Shown here: positions 15,032 to 24,400 of the stretch, in pieces
How positions within the stretch are numbered: position 1 is the first letter of the stretch
Layout: each line of letters begins with the position of its first letter
NCBI RefSeq assembly: GCF_003149455.1
Contig: NZ_QFFK01000013.1
Span: forward strand, 62,001 to 126,000
Origin: Chitinophaga deserti
GTDB lineage: Bacteria; Bacteroidota; Bacteroidia; Chitinophagales; Chitinophagaceae
Reading direction: 5' to 3'
Length of the DNA: 64,000 nucleotides
Made by a program: the position numbers and the translations under genes
Notes under the pieces: generated by a model
The model's input: the letters and a program-made list of their open reading frames with translations, nothing else
What the model was told of the DNA's origin: nothing
Database searches by the model: none

Positions 15032-15808
15032 ATGTCTAAAAAACAAACTGGAAATCAAACAGGGATATTCCAACTGACAGGGGAAACCCAGAAAATGATG
15101 ATCTACAGAAAGAAGAACGGGGAATACGCAGTCAAGAAAAAAAGCCCCGCTGTTGTCGACAGGTTTGCGAATGATCCGAATTTTGAGCAGGTACGGCTGA
15201 ATGCGCTCGACTTTGCCAAAGCCGGAAAAGCAAGCATGCTCATCAAAAGAGCCTTCCATCAGATGACACCTCAGCGGGCGAATACAGACCTTTTCCCCAG
15301 GCTTACAAAGCTGTGCAAGGCTATCATGAAAACCGACATGCTGCATGAAAGAGGGCAACGCAACCTGCTGGATGGCGACACCAACCTCTTTGTGCCTTTC
15401 GACTTTACAGAAGACGGACGCTTCAGCAACAATGTGCAGGTTTCGTTTACCCATTCGGTAAACAGGGTGGCAGGCAACGCGAACATCGAATTGCCGGAGT
15501 TCATTCCCACGGAATTGATCATCGCCCCTCCCAAAGCCACACATTGCAGGTTGAAAATGGGTGTTGCGGTGCTGAACTTTGAAACGGTGAAACACACCTT
15601 TTCCTTCAGTGATTCTGCTGACATCCTGCTGGATGCAACTCCGGCAGCGCCGCAAACGCTGACGGTACCCATTCCCGCAAACTCGGCAGACCCTGTATTC
15701 ATAGCGCTGTCTATCGAATTCACGGAGGAAGAAAACGGCGTCTTCTACCCCATCAACAACGGTAAATTCAAGCTGATGCAGCTGGTAGCGGTGGATGTTC
15801 CGGTTTAA
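15032..15808 (+). CDS. Uncharacterised ~258-aa protein, 'FTG' family member 1
   Basis: I recognise no named domain. The protein starts MSKKQTGNQTGIFQLTGE, then MMIYRKKNGEYAVKKKS, a helical part (VRLNALDFAKAGKASMLIKRAF) and a long beta-rich C-terminal half. It has no signal peptide or membrane segment. It is paralogous to the protein at 52994-53758: both have an [FL]TG opening, an IYRKK/AYKRG strand, the 'FAKAGKASMLIK / FGAASRKGAFIR' helix, and a C-terminal beta region ending FKLMQLVAV / YNAADIIAV. The beta-rich build suggests a structural or particle-forming protein; that is inference. A holin-like gene follows at 36 nt. Both copies sit beside an 11-nt repeat array. Confidence 0.75.
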   Translation: MSKKQTGNQTGIFQLTGETQKMMIYRKKNGEYAVKKKSPAVVDRFANDPNFEQVRLNALDFAKAGKASMLIKRAFHQMTPQRANTDLFPRLTKLCKAIMKTDMLHERGQRNLLDGDTNLFVPFDFTEDGRFSNNVQVSFTHSVNRVAGNANIELPEFIPTELIIAPPKATHCRLKMGVAVLNFETVKHTFSFSDSADILLDATPAAPQTLTVPIPANSADPVFIALSIEFTEEENGVFYPINNGKFKLMQLVAVDVPV

Positions 15809-15844
15809 TGGTATCATTTTTTTCACCTTTTAAAATTTCGAAAA

Positions 15845-16051
15845 ATGGAACTTTTTCATCGCCTCTCAGCCCCTACTCCCCCTTTCTTCCAGAAAGTGCG
15901 GAACATTGGGCTGCTGCTCACGGCAATAGTTTCTGCCCTGTTCGGTTTACCGGTAGAACTTCCCCAATGCATCAGCGAAATCGCTGGCGGGATTGGTATC
16001 GCCGGCACTGTAATGGCAACGTTGGGCCAGTCTGCCATCAAAAATGAGTAG
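15845..16051 (+). CDS. Small holin-like membrane protein
   Basis: This 68-aa protein reads MELFHRLSAPTPPFF at its N-terminus, then two hydrophobic segments (about residues 22-38, IGLLLTAIVSALFG, and 46-62, IAGGIGIAGTVMATLG) and a short charged tail. The size and two-helix build resemble small phage holins. It follows the FTG-family gene by 36 nt and precedes a strong bidirectional terminator, so the two are co-transcribed. The N-terminal SAPTPPFFQK motif is unusual and probably diagnostic for the family. Function is not known. Membrane permeabilisation or anchoring of the larger protein are both possible. Confidence 0.65.
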   Translation: MELFHRLSAPTPPFFQKVRNIGLLLTAIVSALFGLPVELPQCISEIAGGIGIAGTVMATLGQSAIKNE

Positions 16052-16066
16052 TTCATGGCTTCCTGT

Positions 16067-16093
16067 AAGCTCCCGGTCTTGTACCGGGAGCTT
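16067..16093. terminator. Bidirectional terminator
   Basis: A perfect 11-bp stem pairs AAGCTCCCGGT (16067-16077) with ACCGGGAGCTT (16083-16093) across a 5-nt loop. It separates the plus-strand pair at 15032-16051 from the convergent ATPase gene. Confidence 0.75.
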
Positions 16094-16741
16094 TCACCTA
16101 CGCTTATCCGGACTATCCTTACTAAAATGTATCAGGTTGAACATGGACCGCATCAGGCTACGCACAGCCTTTCCGTATTGCTTTTCAAGAGACACTGCAT
16201 CCATCCTGGTTGTAACATGGGTAAGTATCAGTTGCGAAGCGGCCATTTCTCCCCGGGAGATCAGGATTTCAGCCAGCACATTACACGGCGGGCCATAGTG
16301 GCACATCGGGCGTTCAACTCCCAGGTTATCGAAGCAGTATACTACCGGATGGCGGGTTACAGGGTGAAAAGACTGATCTCCATACTTCCGGATGATGACA
16401 TGACCCTTATCTGCATAATCCAGCGCAATCTGACCGGCATTCACGATACAGGGAACAAAATCACCACCGCTCATGGCAGTAAAAATCTGCATTAAAGCAG
16501 TTTTACCGCATCCTATCGGTCCGCTCAGCATCAGTCCTTTCCCGAGCCTAATACCCTCCGTTCTGGCCATCTCAACATCCTGAAAGAAGTAAGTAATCAT
16601 CTTCCTTACAACCGGCTCATCAACCTTATGGATCTTGTAGGAGCTACCGAAGATGATTTTACCCTGCTCTTCCACCAGTCTGAGCATTTCGGGATAATCA
16701 CAGAGGGGTTCCATAGTTCTGAGAAGTTGGGTAATCATCAT
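16094..16741 (-). CDS. DnaC/IstB-like AAA+ ATPase
   Basis: This P-loop ATPase of about 215 aa is of the helicase-loader class. Walker A is GPIGCGKT, Walker B is VVYCFDNLG, and a sensor-like LTHVTTRMD follows. The C-terminal box YGKAVRSLMRSMFNLIHF is close to the DnaC/IstB arginine-finger signature. The start is uncertain: ATGs at 16765, 16741 and 16714 are all possible and all overlap the upstream gene, whose stop is at 16698. It would load a replicative helicase or act as a DNA-dependent ATPase. It is translationally coupled to the DnaD-like gene, an arrangement typical of phages and plasmids. Confidence 0.75.
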   Translation of the reverse strand: MMITQLLRTMEPLCDYPEMLRLVEEQGKIIFGSSYKIHKVDEPVVRKMITYFFQDVEMARTEGIRLGKGLMLSGPIGCGKTALMQIFTAMSGGDFVPCIVNAGQIALDYADKGHVIIRKYGDQSFHPVTRHPVVYCFDNLGVERPMCHYGPPCNVLAEILISRGEMAASQLILTHVTTRMDAVSLEKQYGKAVRSLMRSMFNLIHFSKDSPDKRR

Positions 16742-17369
16742 TCCGTTTATTAGGGAATTTGACATTTAGCATCCACTTATCTGCAGCGGCTTTCCAATTG
16801 GTGATGGGTACTTTACCATTCTGCAACCAGCCATTGGCCTCGTAATGAGCGAAGAACTTTTTAGCTTCTGATTCAGGATAACTCATGGAAGTGAAAAAAG
16901 CAGCAACGGCGAGTGCCGTGGGAGTACTTATTTCTTTATTTATTTGTATTTCTGTTTGTATTTGTTTTATATGGGTCGGTTTCGGTTCGAAATCGGCAAC
17001 ATTTCGATCACATTTCTCATCCATTTCGTCCATTTCATCGCGAATTGTGTTCAATACACCTTCGAAACAGGGAAATCCCATAATCGAGATCATGGTAAAA
17101 TCTCCCGGGTTTTCAGGTTTAAAGTGTCTGATATAGCCCCATTCTTCCAATTCATGGAGGCTTTTCCTGAAACACGTTTTGGTGCCAATTTTGCTGGCCT
17201 GCATGATTAATTTCAGGTTGATACGGAAAGGATTTTGAAAGTGAAAATCGTTCCACCACCGGAAAAGCGTAAGGTACAAGCTAATGTGAGAAGGGCGCAG
17301 ATCGTTATCGAGATCAGACTGCACAAAAAAGTCAAGCAGATGACGGATGAAGTTGGGGGTACTTTTCAT
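16698..17369 (-). CDS. DnaD-like / winged-helix replication-type protein
   Basis: This 223-aa protein has an N-terminal winged helix (about residues 20-105: RPSHISLYLTLFRWWN, LKLIMQASKIGTKTCF, LHELEEWGYIRHF), a Glu/Asp- and Lys-rich linker, and a C-terminal motif FFAHYEANGWLQNGK followed by WKAAADKWM. That C-terminal motif is the DnaD-C / phage replication-initiator type. With the overlapping DnaC-like gene it makes an initiator plus helicase-loader pair. In Bacteroidota annotation such proteins are often just called transcriptional regulators. It is the outermost gene of the unknown module and the edge of the accessory island. Confidence 0.7.
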   Translation of the reverse strand: MKSTPNFIRHLLDFFVQSDLDNDLRPSHISLYLTLFRWWNDFHFQNPFRINLKLIMQASKIGTKTCFRKSLHELEEWGYIRHFKPENPGDFTMISIMGFPCFEGVLNTIRDEMDEMDEKCDRNVADFEPKPTHIKQIQTEIQINKEISTPTALAVAAFFTSMSYPESEAKKFFAHYEANGWLQNGKVPITNWKAAADKWMLNVKFPNKRNDDYPTSQNYGTPL

Positions 17370-17762
17370 AAGAGTATTTAGATTTAAAGATTAATCAGAT
17401 GGATATGGCAATAAGGCGCCCAATACGTAATCCGTGAAAGGATACATAGCAACTCAGGGCTAATCAGTAAAACGAATTGTAAAATTTAAGAAGGCGTCAT
17501 TAAACAGGGTATTTAGTAAAACAATCTTCTGACAACTGCCGAACCTATAAGAAACATGCTTGCGCTTTTGTCTAGTACATATGTGCTATCGATGGACAAA
17601 TTTAGGGAGATGAAGTATTCAACGCGTTAGCCCTCAACAATCAATGCGAAATGCAACGGCATGTGGAAGAAAGTGGTACCATGCCAATTTTTCATCTTAC
17701 TGATAATGAAATATTTAGAAGATATTTTTTAATATGAAAAAACTTTACTTACCACATACAAA
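17370..17762. other. Intergenic region at the right edge of the accessory island
   Basis: No gene is evident here. The sequence is A+T-rich. It must carry the promoter of the DnaD-like gene on the minus strand. A 16-bp imperfect palindrome TAGTACATATGTGCTA lies at 17573-17588, a candidate operator. I see no integrase, attachment-site repeat or tRNA fragment. Confidence 0.45.
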
Positions 17763-17802
17763 AATCCCCTTACCACCCGGTACATCCAGGCAGTAAGGGG
17801 TT
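17763..17802 (-). terminator. Rho-independent terminator of the PUL operon
   Basis: AATCCCCTTACC (17763-17774) pairs with GTAAGGGGTT (17793-17802). Read on the minus strand, the stem is followed by ATTTTTGT, a U-run. It lies 15 nt after the stop of the last PUL gene. The stem is almost the same as the one at 3831. Confidence 0.8.
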
Positions 17803-17816
17803 GTTTATGCTAAAAT

Positions 17817-19628
17817 TTAACGATGCACGTACCTGTAACGGAAACGCGCATTCGGTGCAGCATCTCCCTTATCCAGCCAGCCTATGGCTCCGGCGCTCAG
17901 CGGGAAATTATCAGCCCACTTCACCTGCAGCGTGTAAGCTGCTCCTTTAATACCCAGCATCTTCTTCGGAATAGCAATTTCCATTTCGCTGCCCTGCTGC
18001 CGGCATTGTAATTTGCCTTTATCGGTCCACACATTGCCACCACCTGATTGCTTCAGTATGGCGGATGTAGCATCCTGTGCAGCAGGCTCTGCGATAAACT
18101 GGAAGCCCTCCCATTGCGGGCCCTGCTGCCCTTCCACCTCGATAAACAGACGCATCCAGTCGGGATCGGTACGGGCGGTCATATCCTGCGCGGTTTTTAC
18201 GTAGAAGTATACATTGTCTGCATCGGCGGCTACCGCTCCGGCTACGATATCATTGCGGCCGGTTGTGTTCGTATACGATTGTATGCGGCCCCATCCGGGA
18301 TGGTTGCGGTGCTGTATATCACCTTTATCGTCGGTAAAGCGGGTTCTGATATTCGTCCAGTCAGCAAAGGTGCCATCTACACGGATCTTATCTTTCCGGG
18401 AGGCTTCCTGTGGCTGGCGGGCGCCTTTAAACTGTCGGATGAAACCGGCCAGCTGGTAATAGTAGTGATCTGCAGTTACCGCATTGGCGGGTTCTGCATC
18501 GCGACTGAACTCTGCGTTGTAGAGATCCACGAAAAAGCTTTCGCCTTCTTTGGCTTTTTTGCCCAGGAAGTCCTGCCCGGCGCTGCCGGCGGCGAAGCGC
18601 ATGGCTACCCACTCGTTCCATCCGGTTACGAAAACGAATTCCGGATCTACTTCGAGTGCGCGCTTCCACTGTTCGTTGAAATACAGTCCGCGTTCGGTGG
18701 AGTGCTTTTCCGGCTGCTTTCCGTCATGAAAACTGCGGCCAATGTTGGATACAGGATGCTCGGCTACGGATACGCTGATCTGCTCCGGTTTGTCTTTGGA
18801 TTCATGCCAGCCGTAGTTCTGCGGCGTATGATCGAGCCAGGTCCATTTGTCTTTCCCGTCACCGAACCACTTCTGCCCTTTGCTCCAGGCCCACGACTGG
18901 CGAATGGAAAAGAACGCGCTGATCTCCGGCGTTACCGCTTCCGGCGGGCACAGCAGCAGCGGCTTCCCTTTCCAGTAAAACCACAGGTCTTTGAAGAGGC
19001 CTTTACTATAGATCTCGTTATACAGGTTGGCTACGGTAGATTTGGGGCCACTATTCACGATGAACGCGATGGAGGGCGCCGCCTCTCCTTCTGCCCGCAG
19101 CTTGCGGTAGGTTTCCGCTACTTTTTTAACGATGGGCAAATAAATAGGGCCATTGGTTACATCGAAAATGATCACGTCGATACCTGCATCCATAAGCATC
19201 TGCGCATGTTTGCGGATCACCCATTCATCATCAGGGAGGTAATACCCGAAGTAAGGCTCACCCCAGTGATGGAATGCGTGCAACGGCCCGTATTTGGGAT
19301 TGTCCGGCTTGGCTTTCAGCAGCTGCGTGATATCGTACGGACTCACCGAATCTGCCGGTGTTTTCACCACCACGCCGCCGCCGGGGCCGCCGGCAACATG
19401 CCGGTCGTAGCCATGGGCGCCCTGCCAGATGAAGTAGAAGATGCCCACATATTTACCATCCCGCGGGGCGGGATAAGTGCCGGGAGAAATGCTTCGGCCC
19501 AGTCCGTCTGTAGCCGCCCATTCATCGGCCCTGTGCGGCGGAACTGCCACCGGGGTGGTTTGCTTTTGTGCGAAAACCGCCTGCGCGGCCAGGATGGCGG
19601 TGCAGGCGGTAAGGGTAATCTTATTCAT
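17817..19628 (-). CDS. GH71/99-like glycoside hydrolase with C-terminal CBM9-like domain
   Basis: This secreted protein of 603 aa has a signal peptide (residues 1-20, cleaved before QKQ). Its catalytic region (about 55-400) resembles proteins annotated as glycoside hydrolase family 71/99-like. Landmarks are KYVGIFYFIWQGAHGYDRH (59-77), WVIRKHAQMLMDAGID (136-151), VIIFDVTNG (152-160) and FVTGWNEW (333-340); the Asp and Glu in the last two are plausible active-site residues. A carbohydrate-binding family 9-like beta domain (about 413-603) starts KIRVDGTFADW. It is the last gene of the PUL operon, 20 nt after SusD. The glycan target is unknown. It is paralogous to the first gene of the operon. 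Confidence 0.75.
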   Translation of the reverse strand: MNKITLTACTAILAAQAVFAQKQTTPVAVPPHRADEWAATDGLGRSISPGTYPAPRDGKYVGIFYFIWQGAHGYDRHVAGGPGGGVVVKTPADSVSPYDITQLLKAKPDNPKYGPLHAFHHWGEPYFGYYLPDDEWVIRKHAQMLMDAGIDVIIFDVTNGPIYLPIVKKVAETYRKLRAEGEAAPSIAFIVNSGPKSTVANLYNEIYSKGLFKDLWFYWKGKPLLLCPPEAVTPEISAFFSIRQSWAWSKGQKWFGDGKDKWTWLDHTPQNYGWHESKDKPEQISVSVAEHPVSNIGRSFHDGKQPEKHSTERGLYFNEQWKRALEVDPEFVFVTGWNEWVAMRFAAGSAGQDFLGKKAKEGESFFVDLYNAEFSRDAEPANAVTADHYYYQLAGFIRQFKGARQPQEASRKDKIRVDGTFADWTNIRTRFTDDKGDIQHRNHPGWGRIQSYTNTTGRNDIVAGAVAADADNVYFYVKTAQDMTARTDPDWMRLFIEVEGQQGPQWEGFQFIAEPAAQDATSAILKQSGGGNVWTDKGKLQCRQQGSEMEIAIPKKMLGIKGAAYTLQVKWADNFPLSAGAIGWLDKGDAAPNARFRYRYVHR

Positions 19629-19648
19629 GTGCTATATGCATGGTTTCG

Positions 19649-21406
19649 TTATTCGTTCCATCCCGGATTCTGCCAGTTTACACCGGTGAGCTCACGGATC
19701 TTGTCGGCCTCATTCTGATCGATGGGATACATGAGGAAGCGGTCGGTATTCGAAGAGCGGTCTTCGAACCGGAAGCGCTGGTAAGATAATACGCCGTTGT
19801 TATTGGTGATGCGCATGCCGGTTACAAATTTATCGGTTTCAGCAAGCGTTTTCCAGCGGCGCACATCAAAGAAGCGGTGCTCTTCAAAGGCCAGTTCCAC
19901 GGCGCGCTCGTTGCGGTATTTCTTGTCGAATGTTTCCTTCGACATACCAGTGGGAAAGGCAGGCATGCCTACCCTTGCCCTTACTGCGTTCACCGCTTCG
20001 CGGGCCGTCATGCTGAACGTACCTACAGTCACTTTCACATCGGGCCCAACGGCCTGGTTGGCTGCTTCTGCGAAGTTGAGATATAACTCTGCCAGGTGGA
20101 TGAGGCGAACCGACCCGTCGGCATTACCATTCTGTTTCGATTTCCAGTTATTGAACTTGCGTACGTAATAACCGGTGCGGGTAAAGCGGCGGTTATCGGG
20201 ATTGATGCCTTCGGCTCCGCCTACGAATGTTTCCACTTTTTTACCGGCAGGCGCGTCCAGGTTGCGTACCGCACCATTGTAGTAGATGGAGGCATAGAAG
20301 CGCGGATCGCGGCCGGTATAAGGGTTCTGCGGATCGTATCCTGAAGCAGGATTGATGATGGGCGTTAAACGGTCGGCATCGCTATAACCCAGGATGGGTG
20401 CTTCGCCGTTGGCCATTTCATACCGGTCTACCATTTCCTGTGTGGGATTGGGGCCTGATTTGGACATGCTTGGCGTACTGGGCAGCCCGGCATTCTGCCA
20501 CATGGCCATCTGCCCGCCGGTGTGCAGGATAGTTTCCTTGTCGCGGGTACGCATATCGTTGGAAGTGATGAAATGGTACAGGGCATAACCGTTCTGCGCA
20601 ATGGCAGCATCGGGTACTTCGTTGAACAGGGTGTACCCGTTGGCAAGGCATTGGCCCAGCGCTTCACCGGTGGCCGTAGCTACCTGCTGCCAGGTGTAGG
20701 AACCATCGTTCCAGAGCGGACTGGCGGCATACAACATAGCCTGCGACCGTACGGCATACGCCACCGCACGGGTCATGATGCCGTACTGATTCTCGTAAAT
20801 ATCCCAGTTGAAGCCCGGCCGGCCCACAGGCACCATCAGTGCCGAATCGCATTCTTTGATAATGAACGCCACCACTTCGGAGAACTTAGCCCGGCGGTCC
20901 TTCGAGAAATCGTACCCGATGGGCAGCGGTTTATCGAAGATGGGAACACCGCCGTAGCGTTTGATGAGCTGGAAGTAGTACAGTCCGCGCAGGGTATGTG
21001 CCTGTGCCACCCAGGAGTTACGCTCTTCCGGAGATGCCACGATATTGGCATCGCGGATACCGTTGAGGAATACATTGGTTTTGCGGATGCCTTCGAACAG
21101 GCGCTGCCATGGCTGCCCGTCTGACGACTGCCCCGCGTAGCTGGAGGCAGTTACATCTCCCGCATACCAGGCACGGTAGCGGGAATTGGCGGTGAGGTCG
21201 TCACAATCCTGCGCCTCGTCGGTAAAAGACGAGCGGTCTACATGCGGACCGGGCACAAAGCCATAGCAGGAATTGAGGTAACCGCGCGTGTAATCATAAT
21301 CGTTAAAAACTTCTCCCAGCGTGATGCGGCCGTCCTGCGGCAGATCGAGCTGCTTGTTACAGGCCAGTGCGGCGGCAGCGAGGAGGAAGGGGAATATCTT
21401 TTTCAT
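19649..21406 (-). CDS. SusD/RagB-family glycan-binding lipoprotein (pair 2)
   Basis: This outer-membrane lipoprotein of 585 aa has lipobox ALAC (MKKIFPFLLAAAALAC). It carries the SusD tetratricopeptide-like N-terminal region (AQAHTLRGLYYFQLIKRYGG) and the RagB/SusD C-terminal region with its closing motif VELAFEEHRFFDVRRWK. SusD proteins cap a SusC channel and bind the glycan at the cell surface. The partner SusC starts 33 nt upstream. It follows another complete SusC/SusD pair in one operon. The family does not bind the same sugar in each case, so specificity cannot be inferred. Confidence 0.93.
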   Translation of the reverse strand: MKKIFPFLLAAAALACNKQLDLPQDGRITLGEVFNDYDYTRGYLNSCYGFVPGPHVDRSSFTDEAQDCDDLTANSRYRAWYAGDVTASSYAGQSSDGQPWQRLFEGIRKTNVFLNGIRDANIVASPEERNSWVAQAHTLRGLYYFQLIKRYGGVPIFDKPLPIGYDFSKDRRAKFSEVVAFIIKECDSALMVPVGRPGFNWDIYENQYGIMTRAVAYAVRSQAMLYAASPLWNDGSYTWQQVATATGEALGQCLANGYTLFNEVPDAAIAQNGYALYHFITSNDMRTRDKETILHTGGQMAMWQNAGLPSTPSMSKSGPNPTQEMVDRYEMANGEAPILGYSDADRLTPIINPASGYDPQNPYTGRDPRFYASIYYNGAVRNLDAPAGKKVETFVGGAEGINPDNRRFTRTGYYVRKFNNWKSKQNGNADGSVRLIHLAELYLNFAEAANQAVGPDVKVTVGTFSMTAREAVNAVRARVGMPAFPTGMSKETFDKKYRNERAVELAFEEHRFFDVRRWKTLAETDKFVTGMRITNNNGVLSYQRFRFEDRSSNTDRFLMYPIDQNEADKIRELTGVNWQNPGWNE

Positions 21407-21439
21407 GTCGTTATTTTTAACACGTCATCGATGCTGTGA

Positions 21440-24400
21440 TTAGAATTGCAGCTGAACGCCTGCATTGAATACCCTGTATACCGGGAAAGCTCCGTATCCA
21501 CCACTTTCAGGCCCGAAGTCGGACGTGGGCAGCTTATCCCACGTGAGCAGGTTCTGTCCGCTGAGCAGCACACGCAGCCTTTGCGCCGCGAGCTTTTTAG
21601 ATACCGATTCCGGCAGCGTCCACATCAGCTCCACGTTTTTCAGGCGCAGATACGAACGGTCGTAGAAATAGAAGGTATTGGTTTCATGATTGACCGTTTT
21701 GATCATAGACAGTGCGGGATGCGAGATGGGCTCACCCGCAGCATAGCGCTCGGCCGTCCAGGCATTGCGGTGGATGGAGCCGTATACCCCGTCGAACTCC
21801 GTTTCCCGGACGCCCATACCGGAGTATGAAGTGGCGTACTTCGCGGTGCCCTGGAACAGGAAGTTCAGTTCCAGTGTACGAAACTTCACCCCGCCGTTGA
21901 TGGCGTACTGCTGCCGCGGTGTGCTGCCGTAGCCCATGGGCGCTTTGTCTTTCTGATCGATGATCTTATCGCCGTTGAGGTCGGTATATTTAAGATCGCC
22001 GGGGCGCGGGGTACCAAAGGAATAGGTAAGCCCGCTCCGGGTGATCTCTTCCTGCGAGTTGAAATAGCCGTTGCCGTTTGAATTGTCTACCACATATCCG
22101 AACTCTGTACCCAGAGAATACCCTTCTTCCCAGTTGCGGTAGGCATAATCCGCCGCACGCTTCGCTTCATTCCAGCTCACGATGGTGTTCTTATGCTGCG
22201 CGAACCATCCGCCGATATTCAGGCCCCAGTCGCGGTTGAGCTGCCTGCTGAAAGAAGCGGAAATTTCAAATCCTTTGTTCCTGAACACTCCCATATTGGT
22301 ACGGGGATAGTTACCCAGCGGAATGCCCTGGTACTGCGGGATCTTATTCACTGCCCCCACCACCATATTGGTCATTTCTTCATTAAATACATCGGCCGTG
22401 ATGTGGATGGCATTGAACAAGCCCAGATCGATGCCGCCGTTGCGCTTCGTGGATACTTCCGCACGGATGCCGGGGTTACCTACCAGGTTTTCTGTGATAT
22501 TGTATTGCAGGTAACCAAGGGGGCCGCCACCGCCGAAGGTAACGTTGTCGAGGTAAGCGAAGCGGGAAAGTCCGGTACGGTCGTTCGCGGTTTTACCCCA
22601 GGAGCCACGCAGTTTGAGTAGGCTGAGCCAGCTCGCTCCTTCCATCCACCGCTCCCCTGTTACCAGCCATGCGGCAGATACAGCGGGCGTGGTAGTAAAG
22701 CGTACATCACGGGCGTATTGCTCGGAGCCGGAACGGCCCAGATCGAACTGCAGGAAGTATTTACCACCGTAGCTGTAAGCCACTTCCCCGCCGAGGCTCA
22801 GGCGGTTGTAGGGCAACATGCCGGGTGCGCCATTGTCTGCCGTAGTGAGGTTCTGGAAGTAGCCGAATGCAGTAGCGCCTATGTGATGCTTCCCGAAATC
22901 GCGGCTGTAATCCAGCTGGCTGTGATAGGTAAGGTTATAATAGTAGCTGTGCGTTTTACCGTAACTGAGCGGGGTATTGGTTTCACCGCCTTTCTTCACG
23001 AAAGCCAGCGTATCCCGCCGGTCGGTACGCATGTAGCGTTCATAGTTTTGGGTAGTGGAAAGACTGCCCACTGAATTTGTCTGATAAGCAAAAGTGCCCG
23101 TCAGCGATAACCCTTTTGTGAGCCACGACAGATCGGCCTCCACGCCTACCTGCGAGTTGATGTTCACCACCGTGTGGCGGTAATAGCCCGATCGGTTGAG
23201 CATTCCGTAAGTGGGAGATCCTACCTTTTCAGTGGTCACCACCTGATCGCCTGCATTCGTTTTGCCGGAAGAACCAGTAATGAGGGGCGTAAGCGGGCCG
23301 TATGTAGTAGACGGCATCTGGAACAGGCTGGAATACACGGTGGAATTGCCTGAACCCGGCGTACGCTCGCGTTTGATATTGCCGCTGAGCCGGAGGAAAG
23401 CTTTGATGTATTTGTGCAGGTTCATATCCAGGTTAGAGCGGTAGTTGGCCCAGATATTATTCGCATCCGACTTGTACTTGTCGGTATCGATATTCCATTG
23501 CCCACCCTGATGCATGACGTTGAGGTTGGAGAAAAACTGCACGCGGTCGTTACCTCCGTTCAGGCTTACGTTCACCCGCTCCATCCGCGCGAAATCGCGC
23601 ATATAGCGGTCGTACCAGTTATTTTCCGGATACAGGTTGCGGTCGGAACCCGTGCGGAAGCCCTCCATCTGCGCTTCGTTGAAGATGGCGAAATCACCAC
23701 GGCCGTCGTTCTTAGCCGCCTGATTGCGCATGGAGGCGTATTCGTAGGAGTTGTACCAGGTGGGGCGGGTGGTTACTTCCTGAACGGACTGATCCAGCCG
23801 TACATCCACTTTTAACGGTCCCTTTCCACCACGCTTCGTTGTTACCACGATGATGCCGTTGGCACCCTGTATGCCGTACAGCGCCTGCGCCGCCGCGTCT
23901 TTCAGTACCGACACGGATTCGATTTCGGAAGCGGTGATATATTCCAGTGTTTGCTGGCTGTTGTAGGAAACGAGGGTACCATCCATGATCACCAGCGGGC
24001 CCTGCTTGCGGGCGGATGACTGGCCGCGGATAAACATATCCGTAGCAGCGCGCGACAGTTCGGAACTGGCTTCGTGGGTAAACAATCCCGGCAGGCGACC
24101 TGCGAACGACATGCTGAGGTTGGCTACAGGCGCACGCTCCAGCTCCTCGCCGGACACGGTGGCCACTGCGCCGGTGAGCGCACGTCTGGTAGTGGAAGTG
24201 TAACCGAGGTATACGGGCTCATCGAGGTGATGAACATCTTTCTTTAAAACGATATCAGTTGCTGCGCCGGGCTGCAGGGTATCGCGGCGGTAACCGCGCA
24301 TCCAGGCGGTAAGTGGCAACTGATCATTTTCGACGGTCAGTTGGTACTGGCCGTTAGTGCCGGTAGAGGTACCATTGCGCCCATCCATGGTTTGAACGGC

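Noticed and set aside
15005..15826. Minus-strand open frame of 273 codons opposite the FTG-family gene
   Set aside because: The plus-strand frame has the promoter, leader, downstream partner gene and a paralogue elsewhere. The minus frame has none of these.
18048..19718. Long plus-strand open frame of over 550 codons opposite the GH71/99-like gene
   Set aside because: It is antisense to a clear enzyme gene with signal peptide and domains. The composition is what GC-rich codon use produces on the opposite strand, and no domain is seen.
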